The notes under the pieces are model-generated. The model did not search any database. It saw nothing but the letters and a program-made list of their open reading frames with translations, and was not told where the DNA came from. Shown in pieces: positions 1 to 11,875 of a stretch of DNA of 64,000 nt. The stretch's first letter is position 1, and every line of letters starts with the position of its first letter. A program made the translations under genes and the position numbers. The stretch is from Tepidanaerobacter syntrophicus (GTDB taxonomy: Bacteria > Bacillota > Thermosediminibacteria > Thermosediminibacterales > Tepidanaerobacteraceae), in assembly GCF_001485475.2 (NCBI RefSeq), contig NZ_DF976999.1:344001-408000 (forward strand), in the 5' to 3' direction.

Positions 1-906
1 TTCTTCATCTGTAACAAGTATATCAAGATGGCGTCCTTTAACAGCTGCCAAGACGGCTTCATGCTTTGCTTTTCCACCTGCCACTCCAACCACGGTCGGT
101 ATTTTATCTAGGTCTTCTATAGATATTCCTATCACTCGTTCGTTGAGTTCTATTGGACATAAATTTCCTTCTTTATCTAAGAATATCCAAGAAATATCGC
201 ATACAGCCCCTGCCTCTTTCAGATGATTTAACTCCGATCCACTATAGTAGCCGGTTTGCCTTATGGTTGACTCCGGGTCCGTCGGTGAGCCGATACCTAC
301 TACTGCAATAGTAGATTTTGCGGCAAGGTCTAAAATTTGCTTTATACTTCTGTCAGATACTAAAGATTCTCTTACTTCAATGCTGCTGACGGTAACCGGA
401 GCATGTAAAAGGCGTCCTTTTCCTCCAAAAGCCCTGGCAAAATTTATAACAATTGCATTTGAATGTATATCTAATTTTGTTTGTCCCGCCCCGCCCACTA
501 GAGGCACAAATGTTACATTTTTTACTTTAGTATCAATGTATTTAGGAATATGAACAAGCGTAGTACCCCACGAAACACCGACAATATCTCCTTCTTTTAT
601 TGTCCTTTCTAAGTATTCTGCAGTAGCTTCAGCTAACCTGTGCTTTAGCCCCTCTCCTTCTTCAGGCGGAGTAACTATAACCTCCCGCAGCCCAAAAGTT
701 TTTTCCAATATATTTTCCAGCTTTGCATAACTTCCTTCATAGCGAATTTTTATTTCTACAATACCTTCATCTCTTGCTCTTTGAAGCAATCTTGATACAG
801 AAGGACGTGAAATCCCTAACTTATTCGCAATTTCTTGCTGTGTCATACTCTCATCATAGTACATGTGAGCTACCTTTGTCAGGATTCTCTTATCATTACT
901 CGCCAT
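1..906 (-). CDS. SorC-family sugar-binding transcriptional regulator (3' end cut by window edge)
   Basis: The minus strand is open from an ATG at 906 to the left edge, so the C-terminus is missing. A GGAGAG ribosome site precedes the ATG. The product begins MASNDKRILTKVAHMYYDES and has an N-terminal helix-turn-helix (TQQEIANKLGISRPSVSRLL, about residues 20-40). A SorC-type effector domain follows, with the motifs VGVSWGTTL, FVPLVGG and VVGIGSP. Proteins of this family bind phosphorylated sugars and release DNA. The gene lies directly downstream of a galactitol-type PTS operon in the same orientation, which suggests it senses a product of that transporter. A TGAACA-N2-TGTTCA palindrome between its promoter and its start codon suggests autoregulation. 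Family assignment is firm; the effector is unknown. Confidence 0.9.
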   Translation of the reverse strand, partial: MASNDKRILTKVAHMYYDESMTQQEIANKLGISRPSVSRLLQRARDEGIVEIKIRYEGSYAKLENILEKTFGLREVIVTPPEEGEGLKHRLAEATAEYLERTIKEGDIVGVSWGTTLVHIPKYIDTKVKNVTFVPLVGGAGQTKLDIHSNAIVINFARAFGGKGRLLHAPVTVSSIEVRESLVSDRSIKQILDLAAKSTIAVVGIGSPTDPESTIRQTGYYSGSELNHLKEAGAVCDISWIFLDKEGNLCPIELNERVIGISIEDLDKIPTVVGVAGGKAKHEAVLAAVKGRHLDILVTDEE

Positions 907-922
907 TTTTATCTCTCCGCTT

Positions 923-936
923 TGAACATTTGTTCA
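923..936. promoter_or_regulatory. Probable SorC-family operator palindrome
   Basis: TGAACATTTGTTCA is a perfect 6-2-6 inverted repeat 16 bp upstream of the SorC gene start. A second partial copy (TTGTTCAATTG, 949-959) lies just behind it. Both sit around or just downstream of the predicted transcription start, where bound repressor would block initiation or elongation. The palindrome form fits sites known for SorC-type regulators; the binding itself is inferred. Confidence 0.6.
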
Positions 937-960
937 CACAATAATCTTTTGTTCAATTGT

Positions 961-989
961 AGTTTAACTTAGATTTTTTGGTTTGTCAA
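961..989 (-). promoter_or_regulatory. Sigma-A-type promoter of the SorC regulator gene
   Basis: Read on the minus strand, a perfect TTGACA (984-989) is followed after 17 bp by TAAACT (961-966), which matches the -10 consensus at four of six positions. The start would fall near 954, immediately before the TGAACA palindrome. Confidence 0.55.
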
Positions 990-1106
990 TAATTGTCTAA
1001 CATTTATCAATAAATTCGTTTGTTTTATCCGGTACTTTATCAATATAAAGTCATTCTTGTAAATGTTAGTTTTCCAAAGTATTTAAGTATAAGTTTTTTG
1101 TAGACA

Positions 1107-1172
1107 TTAATCAACTATATGCAAATAAGGTCTTTAGTTAACTAAAGACCTTATTTGCATATAGTTGATTAA
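1107..1172. repeat. Perfect 66-bp palindrome between PTS EIIC and the SorC gene
   Basis: The 33 bases 1107-1139 are exactly complementary to 1140-1172, centred on GTTAAC with no spacer and no mismatch. It lies 12 bp beyond the EIIC stop codon and could fold into a very stable hairpin in either transcript. Neither side carries a clear T-run, so it is not a textbook intrinsic terminator. It may be a transcript 3'-end stabiliser, a bidirectional terminator or a mobile palindromic element. The shorter hairpin at 6571-6624 shares the AAGACCTTAT / ATAAGGTCTT arm sequence. Confidence 0.9.
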
Positions 1173-1184
1173 GATCAGCGAAGG

Positions 1185-2435
1185 CTAGCCAAATAATTGC
1201 ATAACTTTAAGAATAATCCATGTTAGCGGGTTAGCCCCATCACATATACTCGAAATTGTAGTCGCCCCCTCCGGGAACTGGAAGGCTGCATCAATCGCTG
1301 CTTGAGTATGGAGAGGAGATACGTTTGTGGCTATCAATAATCCTACAGCTATTACTAACGTCCCGATTATAACAGATCTAAAAACATTGCCTCTGCATAT
1401 TGGGGCTATCATAGCTACCATAAAAGGTATTGTAGCAAGATCTCCGAAGGGTAGAACCCTGTTTCCAGGGACCACTAAAGCTAATAAAATAGTAACCGGA
1501 ACTAATATTAGAGCCGTTGCGATAGCTGCGGGATGTCCTATAGCCACAGCCGAATCCAAACCTATATAGAATTCGTTTCCTGCAAATCTTTTCTGCATAA
1601 ACTTCTTTGCTGCTTCAGATACCGGTATCAGACCTTCCATAAGTATGCGAACCATTCTAGGCATCAAAAACATAACTCCTGCCATTGACATGCCAAGATT
1701 TAAAGAATCCTTGATATCATATTTCGCGATTAGGCCTAAGACAATTCCCAAAATCAGGCCAACCATCATAGGTTCGCCAAGCACACCAAATCTTTTACTT
1801 ATACTATCTGGATTTATATCTATTTTATTAATACCTGGGATTTTATCAAAAATTTTATTTAATGGTATTGCAACAGGAACATATGCCAGTGAAAATCCAT
1901 GAGGCAATGAAATACCTGGTAAACCGTAAAATTCTTGGACTATGGGCGCTGTCCAATCTGCAAGTTTCAAGACTATAGCAGCATTTATAGCGGCTGCAAT
2001 CATGCCGAGTGTTAAGTTATTTGTAGCTGCTGAAACTAAAGCCCCGGTAAATGCGAAATGCCAATAGTTCCACAAGTCCACATTAACAGTTTTTGTAGTT
2101 CTCGTTACTAACATAATTACATTGACTACAAGTCCTATAGGTATAACAAATGCACCAACCTTTGATGCGAAAGCAATTGCCGCAGCAGCAGGCCAACCCA
2201 CGTCGATAACATCTAACTTAAGTCCACTGTTCTTTACTAATGCTTCAGCGGCAGGACCAAGATTATTAGACAGTAAACCAATTACCAGATTTATGCCTAT
2301 AAAACCTATTCCGATTATGATGCCTGATCTCAAAGCCCTTCCTGGCTTTTCTCCAAAAATTAAGCTTAATATAAAAATTAATATCGGTAGCATAACAACA
2401 GCGCCTAAATCTAATATTGCATTTATAATAGACAA
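1185..2435 (-). CDS. PTS galactitol-type transporter, EIIC membrane subunit
   Basis: This 416-residue, strongly hydrophobic protein matches the GatC-type EIIC family: many membrane segments, the loop EKPGRALRSGIIIGIGFIG, and a cytoplasmic loop around YVPVAIPLNKIFDKIPG. It should carry a polyol or sugar across the membrane while EIIB phosphorylates it. It is the last gene of the EIIA-EIIB-EIIC operon, 73 bp after EIIB. The start appears to be TTG at 2435 with AAGGGAG upstream. Galactitol is the name-giving substrate of the family; the true substrate may be another polyol. It ends just before the 66-bp palindrome. Confidence 0.9.
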   Translation of the reverse strand: MSIINAILDLGAVVMLPILIFILSLIFGEKPGRALRSGIIIGIGFIGINLVIGLLSNNLGPAAEALVKNSGLKLDVIDVGWPAAAAIAFASKVGAFVIPIGLVVNVIMLVTRTTKTVNVDLWNYWHFAFTGALVSAATNNLTLGMIAAAINAAIVLKLADWTAPIVQEFYGLPGISLPHGFSLAYVPVAIPLNKIFDKIPGINKIDINPDSISKRFGVLGEPMMVGLILGIVLGLIAKYDIKDSLNLGMSMAGVMFLMPRMVRILMEGLIPVSEAAKKFMQKRFAGNEFYIGLDSAVAIGHPAAIATALILVPVTILLALVVPGNRVLPFGDLATIPFMVAMIAPICRGNVFRSVIIGTLVIAVGLLIATNVSPLHTQAAIDAAFQFPEGATTISSICDGANPLTWIILKVMQLFG

Positions 2436-2508
2436 ATTTACACTCTCCCTTCATTTCTAATTAATTTGTATATTTTGCAATTAATAACATGTCTAGGTTT
2501 AGGTGTTT

Positions 2509-2793
2509 TTACTTTTTTAGTTCGTCTATAATTTTTTTTATAGTTTCTTCTTCTCCTACCCCTGTTATAAAAGGCAAACCACTAATGACAGGAACATCAT
2601 AATTACCGCTTACAAATGTTGTTGATATTATAAGATCTGCTCCATTAGAATAACTGTTTAATTCTGTAACTTTACATTGCGATATATCTGCCTTAATTCC
2701 CTCCTTTCTACATGCCTCTTCAACTTTTTCAGCAACTACTGTAGATGTAGCTATCCCTGTGCCACACGCAATTACTATCTTTTTACTTTTCAT
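2509..2793 (-). CDS. PTS galactitol-type EIIB subunit
   Basis: The 94-residue protein has the P-loop of GatB-like EIIB domains, IACGTGIATS, with the phosphate-accepting cysteine at residue 10. It receives phosphate from EIIA and passes it to the substrate bound in EIIC. The ATG start has GAGGTGG four bases upstream. The gene lies 10 bp after EIIA and 73 bp before EIIC, all presumably transcribed from the sigma-54 promoter at 3393-3408. Confidence 0.92.
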   Translation of the reverse strand: MKSKKIVIACGTGIATSTVVAEKVEEACRKEGIKADISQCKVTELNSYSNGADLIISTTFVSGNYDVPVISGLPFITGVGEEETIKKIIDELKK

Positions 2794-2803
2794 AAGTCCA
2801 CCT

Positions 2804-3307
2804 CTATATAGAATTTATATTATTATTTAACTCATCTGTTGCATTGCTAATTGCAGAATTCAATTCTTTGGCAAATTCTTCTTTATTTTCAATGCTTATT
2901 AGTTTAATCAAAAATCGTTTTTTTTGAAAAATATCTACTAATTTTTTAAGTAAATTAATTTGGGTGTTTGGATCAGTAATTGCTAGCATAAAAATAAGCT
3001 TTACATCAACTTCTTCGTCTGGATTTCCCATTACATTAAATTTTACCGGGTTCTTTAAGGTCGCAACTGCAATTCCTGGTTTTATTACATGTTCTATATC
3101 GGTATGTGGAATAGCTACGCCTACTCCATTAGTTGGCAGTCCTGTGGGGTATTCTTTTTCTCTTTGCAAAATAGCGTTTAAATAACTGCTTTTTACATAT
3201 CCTTCTGAAATAAGCTTTTTTGCCATTAATGTTATTACTTCTTCTTTTTCAGTTGCTTCAACGTTTAGCATAATAAGCGATGGATCGATTAATTTTACTT
3301 CCTGCAT
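2804..3307 (-). CDS. PTS EIIA subunit, fructose/mannitol type
   Basis: This 167-residue EIIA domain has the signature GLPTNGVGVAIPHTD, with the phosphohistidine at residue 68 of IPHTD. It takes phosphate from HPr and hands it to EIIB. It is the first gene of the transporter operon, and the sigma-54 promoter lies about 90 bp upstream. The C-terminal tail (ATDELNNNINSI) goes slightly beyond the conserved domain. A second, fused EIIA of the same class ends the LevR-like regulator encoded just upstream, so the two may compete for HPr. Confidence 0.92.
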   Translation of the reverse strand: MQEVKLIDPSLIMLNVEATEKEEVITLMAKKLISEGYVKSSYLNAILQREKEYPTGLPTNGVGVAIPHTDIEHVIKPGIAVATLKNPVKFNVMGNPDEEVDVKLIFMLAITDPNTQINLLKKLVDIFQKKRFLIKLISIENKEEFAKELNSAISNATDELNNNINSI

Positions 3308-3392
3308 AATTTTCCTCCTATTTCTTGTTCTCGTATAAATCTTATATTATATTTAATCTGAAATTTCAATTGGACTTCTGGTTTCTATTCTC

Positions 3393-3408
3393 GCAAGTTC
3401 CGTGCCAA
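3393..3408 (-). promoter_or_regulatory. Sigma-54 (-24/-12) promoter of the PTS operon
   Basis: On the minus strand the sequence reads TTGGCACGGAACTTGC. TGGCACG and TTGC are spaced by exactly four bases, which is the sigma-54 consensus (-24 GG at 3405-3406, -12 GC at 3393-3394). It lies between the stop of the LevR-like activator gene and the start of EIIA. Transcription should begin near 3381, giving a leader of roughly 70 bases. A sigma-54 activator encoded next to a sigma-54 promoter is the classical LevR arrangement. Confidence 0.93.
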
Positions 3409-3429
3409 CATTTTGGAAGTTTATGTTTT

Positions 3430-6402
3430 TTATAGGAGAAGTTCTAGCATTATGCCTTTTACATCCGCTGGAGTCTTTGAATTTCTTAGCTTTGCGATGA
3501 AGTCGGGTTTTTTAAATAAATCATAAAGCTCTAAAACCATTTCCTTTGACTCCTCATTTAATGCCAGCATGAAAACTAAATCTACCGCATTTTTCTCCCA
3601 CCAATCTATGGGTTCCTTTAATATTGCTATGGCTATGGCAGGCTTTATGACGTTTTCAGGGTTTCCGTGGGGAATGGCGTATTTTCCTTCTATAAGGGTC
3701 GGTCCCATGATTTCCCTTTTGTATATATCCAGGAGAAATCCATTTTTAACATATCCGCCTTTTGTGAGAAGATCAGCAAGGCCATCTAAAACTTCATTCT
3801 TGCTGCTGTAATCAGGTTCCACCAAAATAAGTTCCTCATGTATAACATCTGCAAGGGGAGAATGGATTTTAACATCGGCCGGTATATTTTTTAGCGGCAA
3901 ATTGCCTCCAAGAATATTTTGTAATTTTTTCGCGGCACTGCCATCCACTACTTCCTCCAATGAAATAAACGGTGTTGAATTATCATGAGGGTTTATACTT
4001 CCAACAATTGCAGCCACATCGTATTCCGATTTTAATTTCTTGATCTTCTCCAAGACATCCTCATCTCCCGCGATGCCAACAGGGATGATTTCCGCTTTTT
4101 CCTCAATACCCGGCAGCATTTTTTCTATAAGTCTTTTTATCCTTACCGCAGTTCCCTCTCCCGTTATACACAATGTTATAATAGCTCTTTTTTCTTTTGG
4201 CTCTGAATCTTGCGGCACAAATCTCCCCAGCCCCGTCTTGTCTTTATCGATTATTTCAACAATTTCGTCCAGCTGAGCATCCGGTAGAATCGCTCTGCGC
4301 GTTGCCTCCAAAACCATAACTGTATCAACTCTGCCCACTGTTTTTGTGGGAATTCCGGTTCTTTTAGTGATTATTTCTCCAAATGTTATCAAAGATCCCA
4401 TGTCCACTAACAAAAGCACGCCTTTTCCTTCATCTGCCTTTTTCACCGTTTCAATAGTTCTTTCAAGTGCTGACTCAGGTTTTTCATCAAGGGACATCTC
4501 TATACCTACTGCGTGATTTACGCCTAAAAGCCGGTTGGCAACATCAGCCATTCCTTGGGCCACCCTGCCATGGGATAAAACTACCACGCCTACCCGTCCC
4601 CTCTTCATATCCATAGGCTTTGTAACAGTCCTGATATACATTGCTACAAATCCGATTTCGTCAGGCGGCAGTTTGTATCCTGATAATATCTCTACACGCT
4701 TTACCATTTCTTCGGCTATGCTGTATTCCAGTTTGTATTCATTCCTAATTTTCTCAAGCTGTGGATTTACAATGGGTTTTCCCATCTCAATTCTTTCAAG
4801 AGTTGCGCTTAAATGAATAGCCAAACAGTAAAACAAATGCTCATCAGCTTTGCCTAATCGTTTTTCCGCAATTTTTGTAATTTCCTCAGCCATATCTACT
4901 ACTTTTTGTCCGACTATTCCTACCAAATCCTGTTTTGCAAGGGTTTGATGGCTGGTTTCAACCTGTCTTATTAATTGCTGAAATTTTATCTCAAGCTCCC
5001 CACCAATTACCCTGTTTATTACATCCTGTTTTAAGCCTTGCTTTTCAAGTTCCTGAAATCTTTCCTCGATGTATTGGTATATTTCGCGGGGTAATTCATA
5101 TAGGTCGTCTTTAGGCCCTGCCTTAATATCGATCTTGCCCGGCACTACCAGTAAATCCCCTCTTAAAAAGCTCTCCACTTCAGGCTTTCGGCTTTCTATT
5201 TTCAGCAGTCCTCTTCGAACATGTGCCGGCAAATCAATTAAATCAACCTTTAAATAGTCTTTTTGGTCGCCTACATATGTCAAAAAACTTCTGGCGCACG
5301 CCACCTGAATATCGCTTCTAAGCTGTCCGATATTTCCCGGGCAATCGTATAGAAGTAAAGCTCTCAGTGCTTCCTGGGTCACCTTTATCCTGACATCTAT
5401 CCTGTTTGCTTCCTGGCTAAAAAAATTTCTGATAATCTCGTATCTTTCATCAAGAGGTCTTGCTGAAAGCGGCGGAAGTTCAATAATCATCGGTATTCTT
5501 CGCCTAAAAGTCAAAAGGAGAACAGATTCAATATCTTCGGTAGTTGCTGCAATTATCAGCACATTTGCACTTCGCTCGGCATCGGTTTCGCCCATCCGCC
5601 TAAATTTTCCTTTATCCATAAGGTAATAAAGAAGCTCCTGGCCTTCAGGAGGAAGACGGTGGACCTCATCCAAAAACAAAATACCTCCATCGGCTTTTTC
5701 CACTAAACCTTCTTTCGGACCTACCGCCCCGGTATATGCGCCCTTCGCATGGCCGAAAAGTTGAGATAAGAGAAGCTGGGGGTTCTCCGCATAATCTGCG
5801 CAGTTGAAAATGATAAAAGGAGCGCCGTCAGGAAGAACGCCTACCTCTACCGCATAATCATACATAGCCTCTGCCAAGTTGCTTTTCCCTACTCCGCTGG
5901 GTCCTAAAATTAATGTATGAAGCCCATGGGGCGGATAGAGAATTGCGGCCTTAGCCTGCTGAATCTGGGGTTTTAAGCTGCCTTCAGAACCCACTATGTT
6001 TTTAAAGGCTGTTGATTCTTCAGGATATCGCGATTTTTGCGTATTCTGAAGATTTTCCTCCTGACCTTGTTCCGTCATTTCTTCTTTCCTGTCAAAATCA
6101 CTCGACTCTTTTTCAATTTCTTCTCTTGTAGAAGACACAAGAAATCTTGATACTTCAAATCCTCGTTCTTGAATAATTTTGGTAAGCTGCCGGTTAGATA
6201 TATCTTTGTTTTTTGATAAGATCTCCTTTATCTCCTGCACCAGATAAGGCTTGCGCCGTTCCCTAGAATCCGGAATATTAAGTTCGCTTCGCAGCGTAGT
6301 TACCGCATCTCTTCGCATACTAAGCATATCGGCCAGTTGTTCATCAGTATAGGGGTTTTTCTTGTCTTCCGATTCAATAAGTTTTCTAATTTTATCCTCC
6401 AC
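3430..6402 (-). CDS. LevR-like sigma-54 activator with AAA+, PRD, EIIA-Man and EIIA-Mtl modules
   Basis: This large regulator (990 residues from the preferred GTG at 6402, which has AAAGGTGGTGA upstream; a TTG at 6420 is also open) should activate the adjacent PTS operon. Numbered from 6420, it has an N-terminal DNA-binding region (1-100) and an AAA+ domain with Walker A GPSGVGKS (173-180), the sigma-54 contact loop GAYTGA (227-232) and Walker B GILFLDEVH (246-254). A PRD follows with its His at 536, then an EIIA-Man-like domain with His617 in LSHGRV. The C-terminus is a mannitol-type EIIA with His918 in AIPHGN. The second PRD usual in LevR is not evident; the EIIA occupies its place. Phosphorylation of these histidines would couple activation to PTS flux. 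Confidence 0.92.
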   Translation of the reverse strand: MEDKIRKLIESEDKKNPYTDEQLADMLSMRRDAVTTLRSELNIPDSRERRKPYLVQEIKEILSKNKDISNRQLTKIIQERGFEVSRFLVSSTREEIEKESSDFDRKEEMTEQGQEENLQNTQKSRYPEESTAFKNIVGSEGSLKPQIQQAKAAILYPPHGLHTLILGPSGVGKSNLAEAMYDYAVEVGVLPDGAPFIIFNCADYAENPQLLLSQLFGHAKGAYTGAVGPKEGLVEKADGGILFLDEVHRLPPEGQELLYYLMDKGKFRRMGETDAERSANVLIIAATTEDIESVLLLTFRRRIPMIIELPPLSARPLDERYEIIRNFFSQEANRIDVRIKVTQEALRALLLYDCPGNIGQLRSDIQVACARSFLTYVGDQKDYLKVDLIDLPAHVRRGLLKIESRKPEVESFLRGDLLVVPGKIDIKAGPKDDLYELPREIYQYIEERFQELEKQGLKQDVINRVIGGELEIKFQQLIRQVETSHQTLAKQDLVGIVGQKVVDMAEEITKIAEKRLGKADEHLFYCLAIHLSATLERIEMGKPIVNPQLEKIRNEYKLEYSIAEEMVKRVEILSGYKLPPDEIGFVAMYIRTVTKPMDMKRGRVGVVVLSHGRVAQGMADVANRLLGVNHAVGIEMSLDEKPESALERTIETVKKADEGKGVLLLVDMGSLITFGEIITKRTGIPTKTVGRVDTVMVLEATRRAILPDAQLDEIVEIIDKDKTGLGRFVPQDSEPKEKRAIITLCITGEGTAVRIKRLIEKMLPGIEEKAEIIPVGIAGDEDVLEKIKKLKSEYDVAAIVGSINPHDNSTPFISLEEVVDGSAAKKLQNILGGNLPLKNIPADVKIHSPLADVIHEELILVEPDYSSKNEVLDGLADLLTKGGYVKNGFLLDIYKREIMGPTLIEGKYAIPHGNPENVIKPAIAIAILKEPIDWWEKNAVDLVFMLALNEESKEMVLELYDLFKKPDFIAKLRNSKTPADVKGIMLELLL

Positions 6403-6570
6403 AAATTCACCACCTTTCAATTTTCTTCTCTCTTAACACATTTTATGCAATTCTTGTACCAAATTATTTGAAGATTTTGTTGTTGCATATCACACCTGCT
6501 TTACCTAATTTTCCAATATCTCTATTCAACATTATATACCACAAAACCTACCATTTGAATATAGCATTAT

Positions 6571-6624
6571 AAAACAAAAGACCTTATGCAGTCGCTTTTT
6601 TCGAGCTGACTGTATAAGGTCTTA
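6571..6624 (-). terminator. Intrinsic terminator after the aldolase gene
   Basis: AAGACCTTATGCAGTC (6578-6593) pairs with GACTGTATAAGGTCTT (6608-6623) with one G-T pair. On the minus strand the stem is followed by TTTTGTTTT. It ends the aldolase transcript and isolates it from the activator gene. Confidence 0.8.
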
Positions 6625-6654
6625 ATGTTTTAAGTGAACTACTTGGTATTGTGC

Positions 6655-7278
6655 CTAGCCATTTTTAAGGTTTTCCAGTAGATTTATTGGCATGAACTCT
6701 GTTTGTCCAAGTGCCAGCATATGATAATATAAAAACGCAACTTCTTCCACATACATGGCATTGAGTAAAGCTTTTTCCAGGGTTTGGCCTACGGCTAATA
6801 CCCCGTGGTATTTTAAAAGGCACACATCGGAATCCTTCATAACATCTTCCATGCACTCAGCAAGATCGCAAGTGCCCGGCGGGGCATACTCCGCTACTTC
6901 TACTATATTTCCGCCGTAGTGAATCGCCTCAACAGTAACAGGCAGGATTTCTTTTGGCATACAGGCAAAAAGCGTGGCGTACCGGGAATGCGAATGGACG
7001 ATTCCTGATGCCTTTTCTTTAATCTTATATGCCCTAACATGCATTTGAGTTTCGATAGACGGCTTATAAGGGGCATCGATTATATTCCCCTCCAAATCTA
7101 CTGCTGCAATCATATCGCTTCTGAGCTCCTGCCTTGATATCCCTGAAGGAGTTATGTAGACTACTCCTTTTTCCCTGTCAATCGCACTGACATTGCCGGA
7201 TTTATGTTTGAACAAACCGATTTCTTCCGCTTTCTTGGCAGTGCGGACAACTTCTTCTTTAAGTTCTATTTCTTTCAT
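6655..7278 (-). CDS. Class II aldolase (L-fuculose-phosphate aldolase family)
   Basis: A zinc-dependent class II aldolase/adducin-fold enzyme of about 207 residues, which would cleave a sugar phosphate to dihydroxyacetone phosphate and an aldehyde. The zinc motif IVHSHSRYATLFA, then HYGGNIVEVAEYAPPGT and LLKYHGVLAVG, are all in place. The ATG at 7278 is preferred over the longer TTG at 7296, because GGGAGG lies eight bases before it and inside the longer reading. It follows ligA by 21 bp and is followed by a terminator, so it may be read with ligA. Its closeness to the PTS operon suggests, but does not prove, a shared catabolic pathway. Confidence 0.88.
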   Translation of the reverse strand: MKEIELKEEVVRTAKKAEEIGLFKHKSGNVSAIDREKGVVYITPSGISRQELRSDMIAAVDLEGNIIDAPYKPSIETQMHVRAYKIKEKASGIVHSHSRYATLFACMPKEILPVTVEAIHYGGNIVEVAEYAPPGTCDLAECMEDVMKDSDVCLLKYHGVLAVGQTLEKALLNAMYVEEVAFLYYHMLALGQTEFMPINLLENLKNG

Positions 7279-7299
7279 AGCTTCGCCCTCCCGCAATTT

Positions 7300-11488
<4,189 letters not shown>

Positions 11489-11526
11489 TGAAAACCTCCT
11501 GATAAAAAAGAAACGTGACGACCACG

Positions 11527-11835
11527 TTAATTTTCTTGCTTACGCGACTTTTCAAGTCTTTCGAGTACAAGATTGTAGCCGTCCGAACCATAGTGCAAAA
11601 AACGCTTTACGCGGCTTATAGTGGCAGTGCTGGCTCCTGTGGCTTCGGCAATATCGGTATATGTGCGGCCCTCTTTGAGCATGATTGCAACCTGCAGCCT
11701 CTGGGCCATGGCCTGCAGTTCTCCTACCGTGCATATATCCTGAAAAAATCGGTAGCATTCGTCTTTGTCTTCCAAAAGCAATATGGCCTCAAAAAGTTGG
11801 TCGATATATGGGTCGTCTACTTTCCTTACTTTCAT
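11527..11835 (-). CDS. YerC/YecD-family TrpR-related DNA-binding protein
   Basis: This small protein (102 residues) has a TrpR-like helix-turn-helix: GELQAMAQRLQVAIML followed by YTDIAEATGASTATISRVKR. The ATG at 11835 is chosen because AAGGAGG stands nine bases before it and the resulting length fits the family (about 100 residues). A longer frame to 11886 would overlap pepV. Homologues lie next to pcrA or pepV in many Firmicutes. Their target is not well established, so this is a probable regulator of unknown regulon. Confidence 0.88.
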   Translation of the reverse strand: MKVRKVDDPYIDQLFEAILLLEDKDECYRFFQDICTVGELQAMAQRLQVAIMLKEGRTYTDIAEATGASTATISRVKRFLHYGSDGYNLVLERLEKSRKQEN

Positions 11836-11875
11836 TTTTATATGCCTCCTTGCGCATAGGAGCCTGCCCGCCGCC

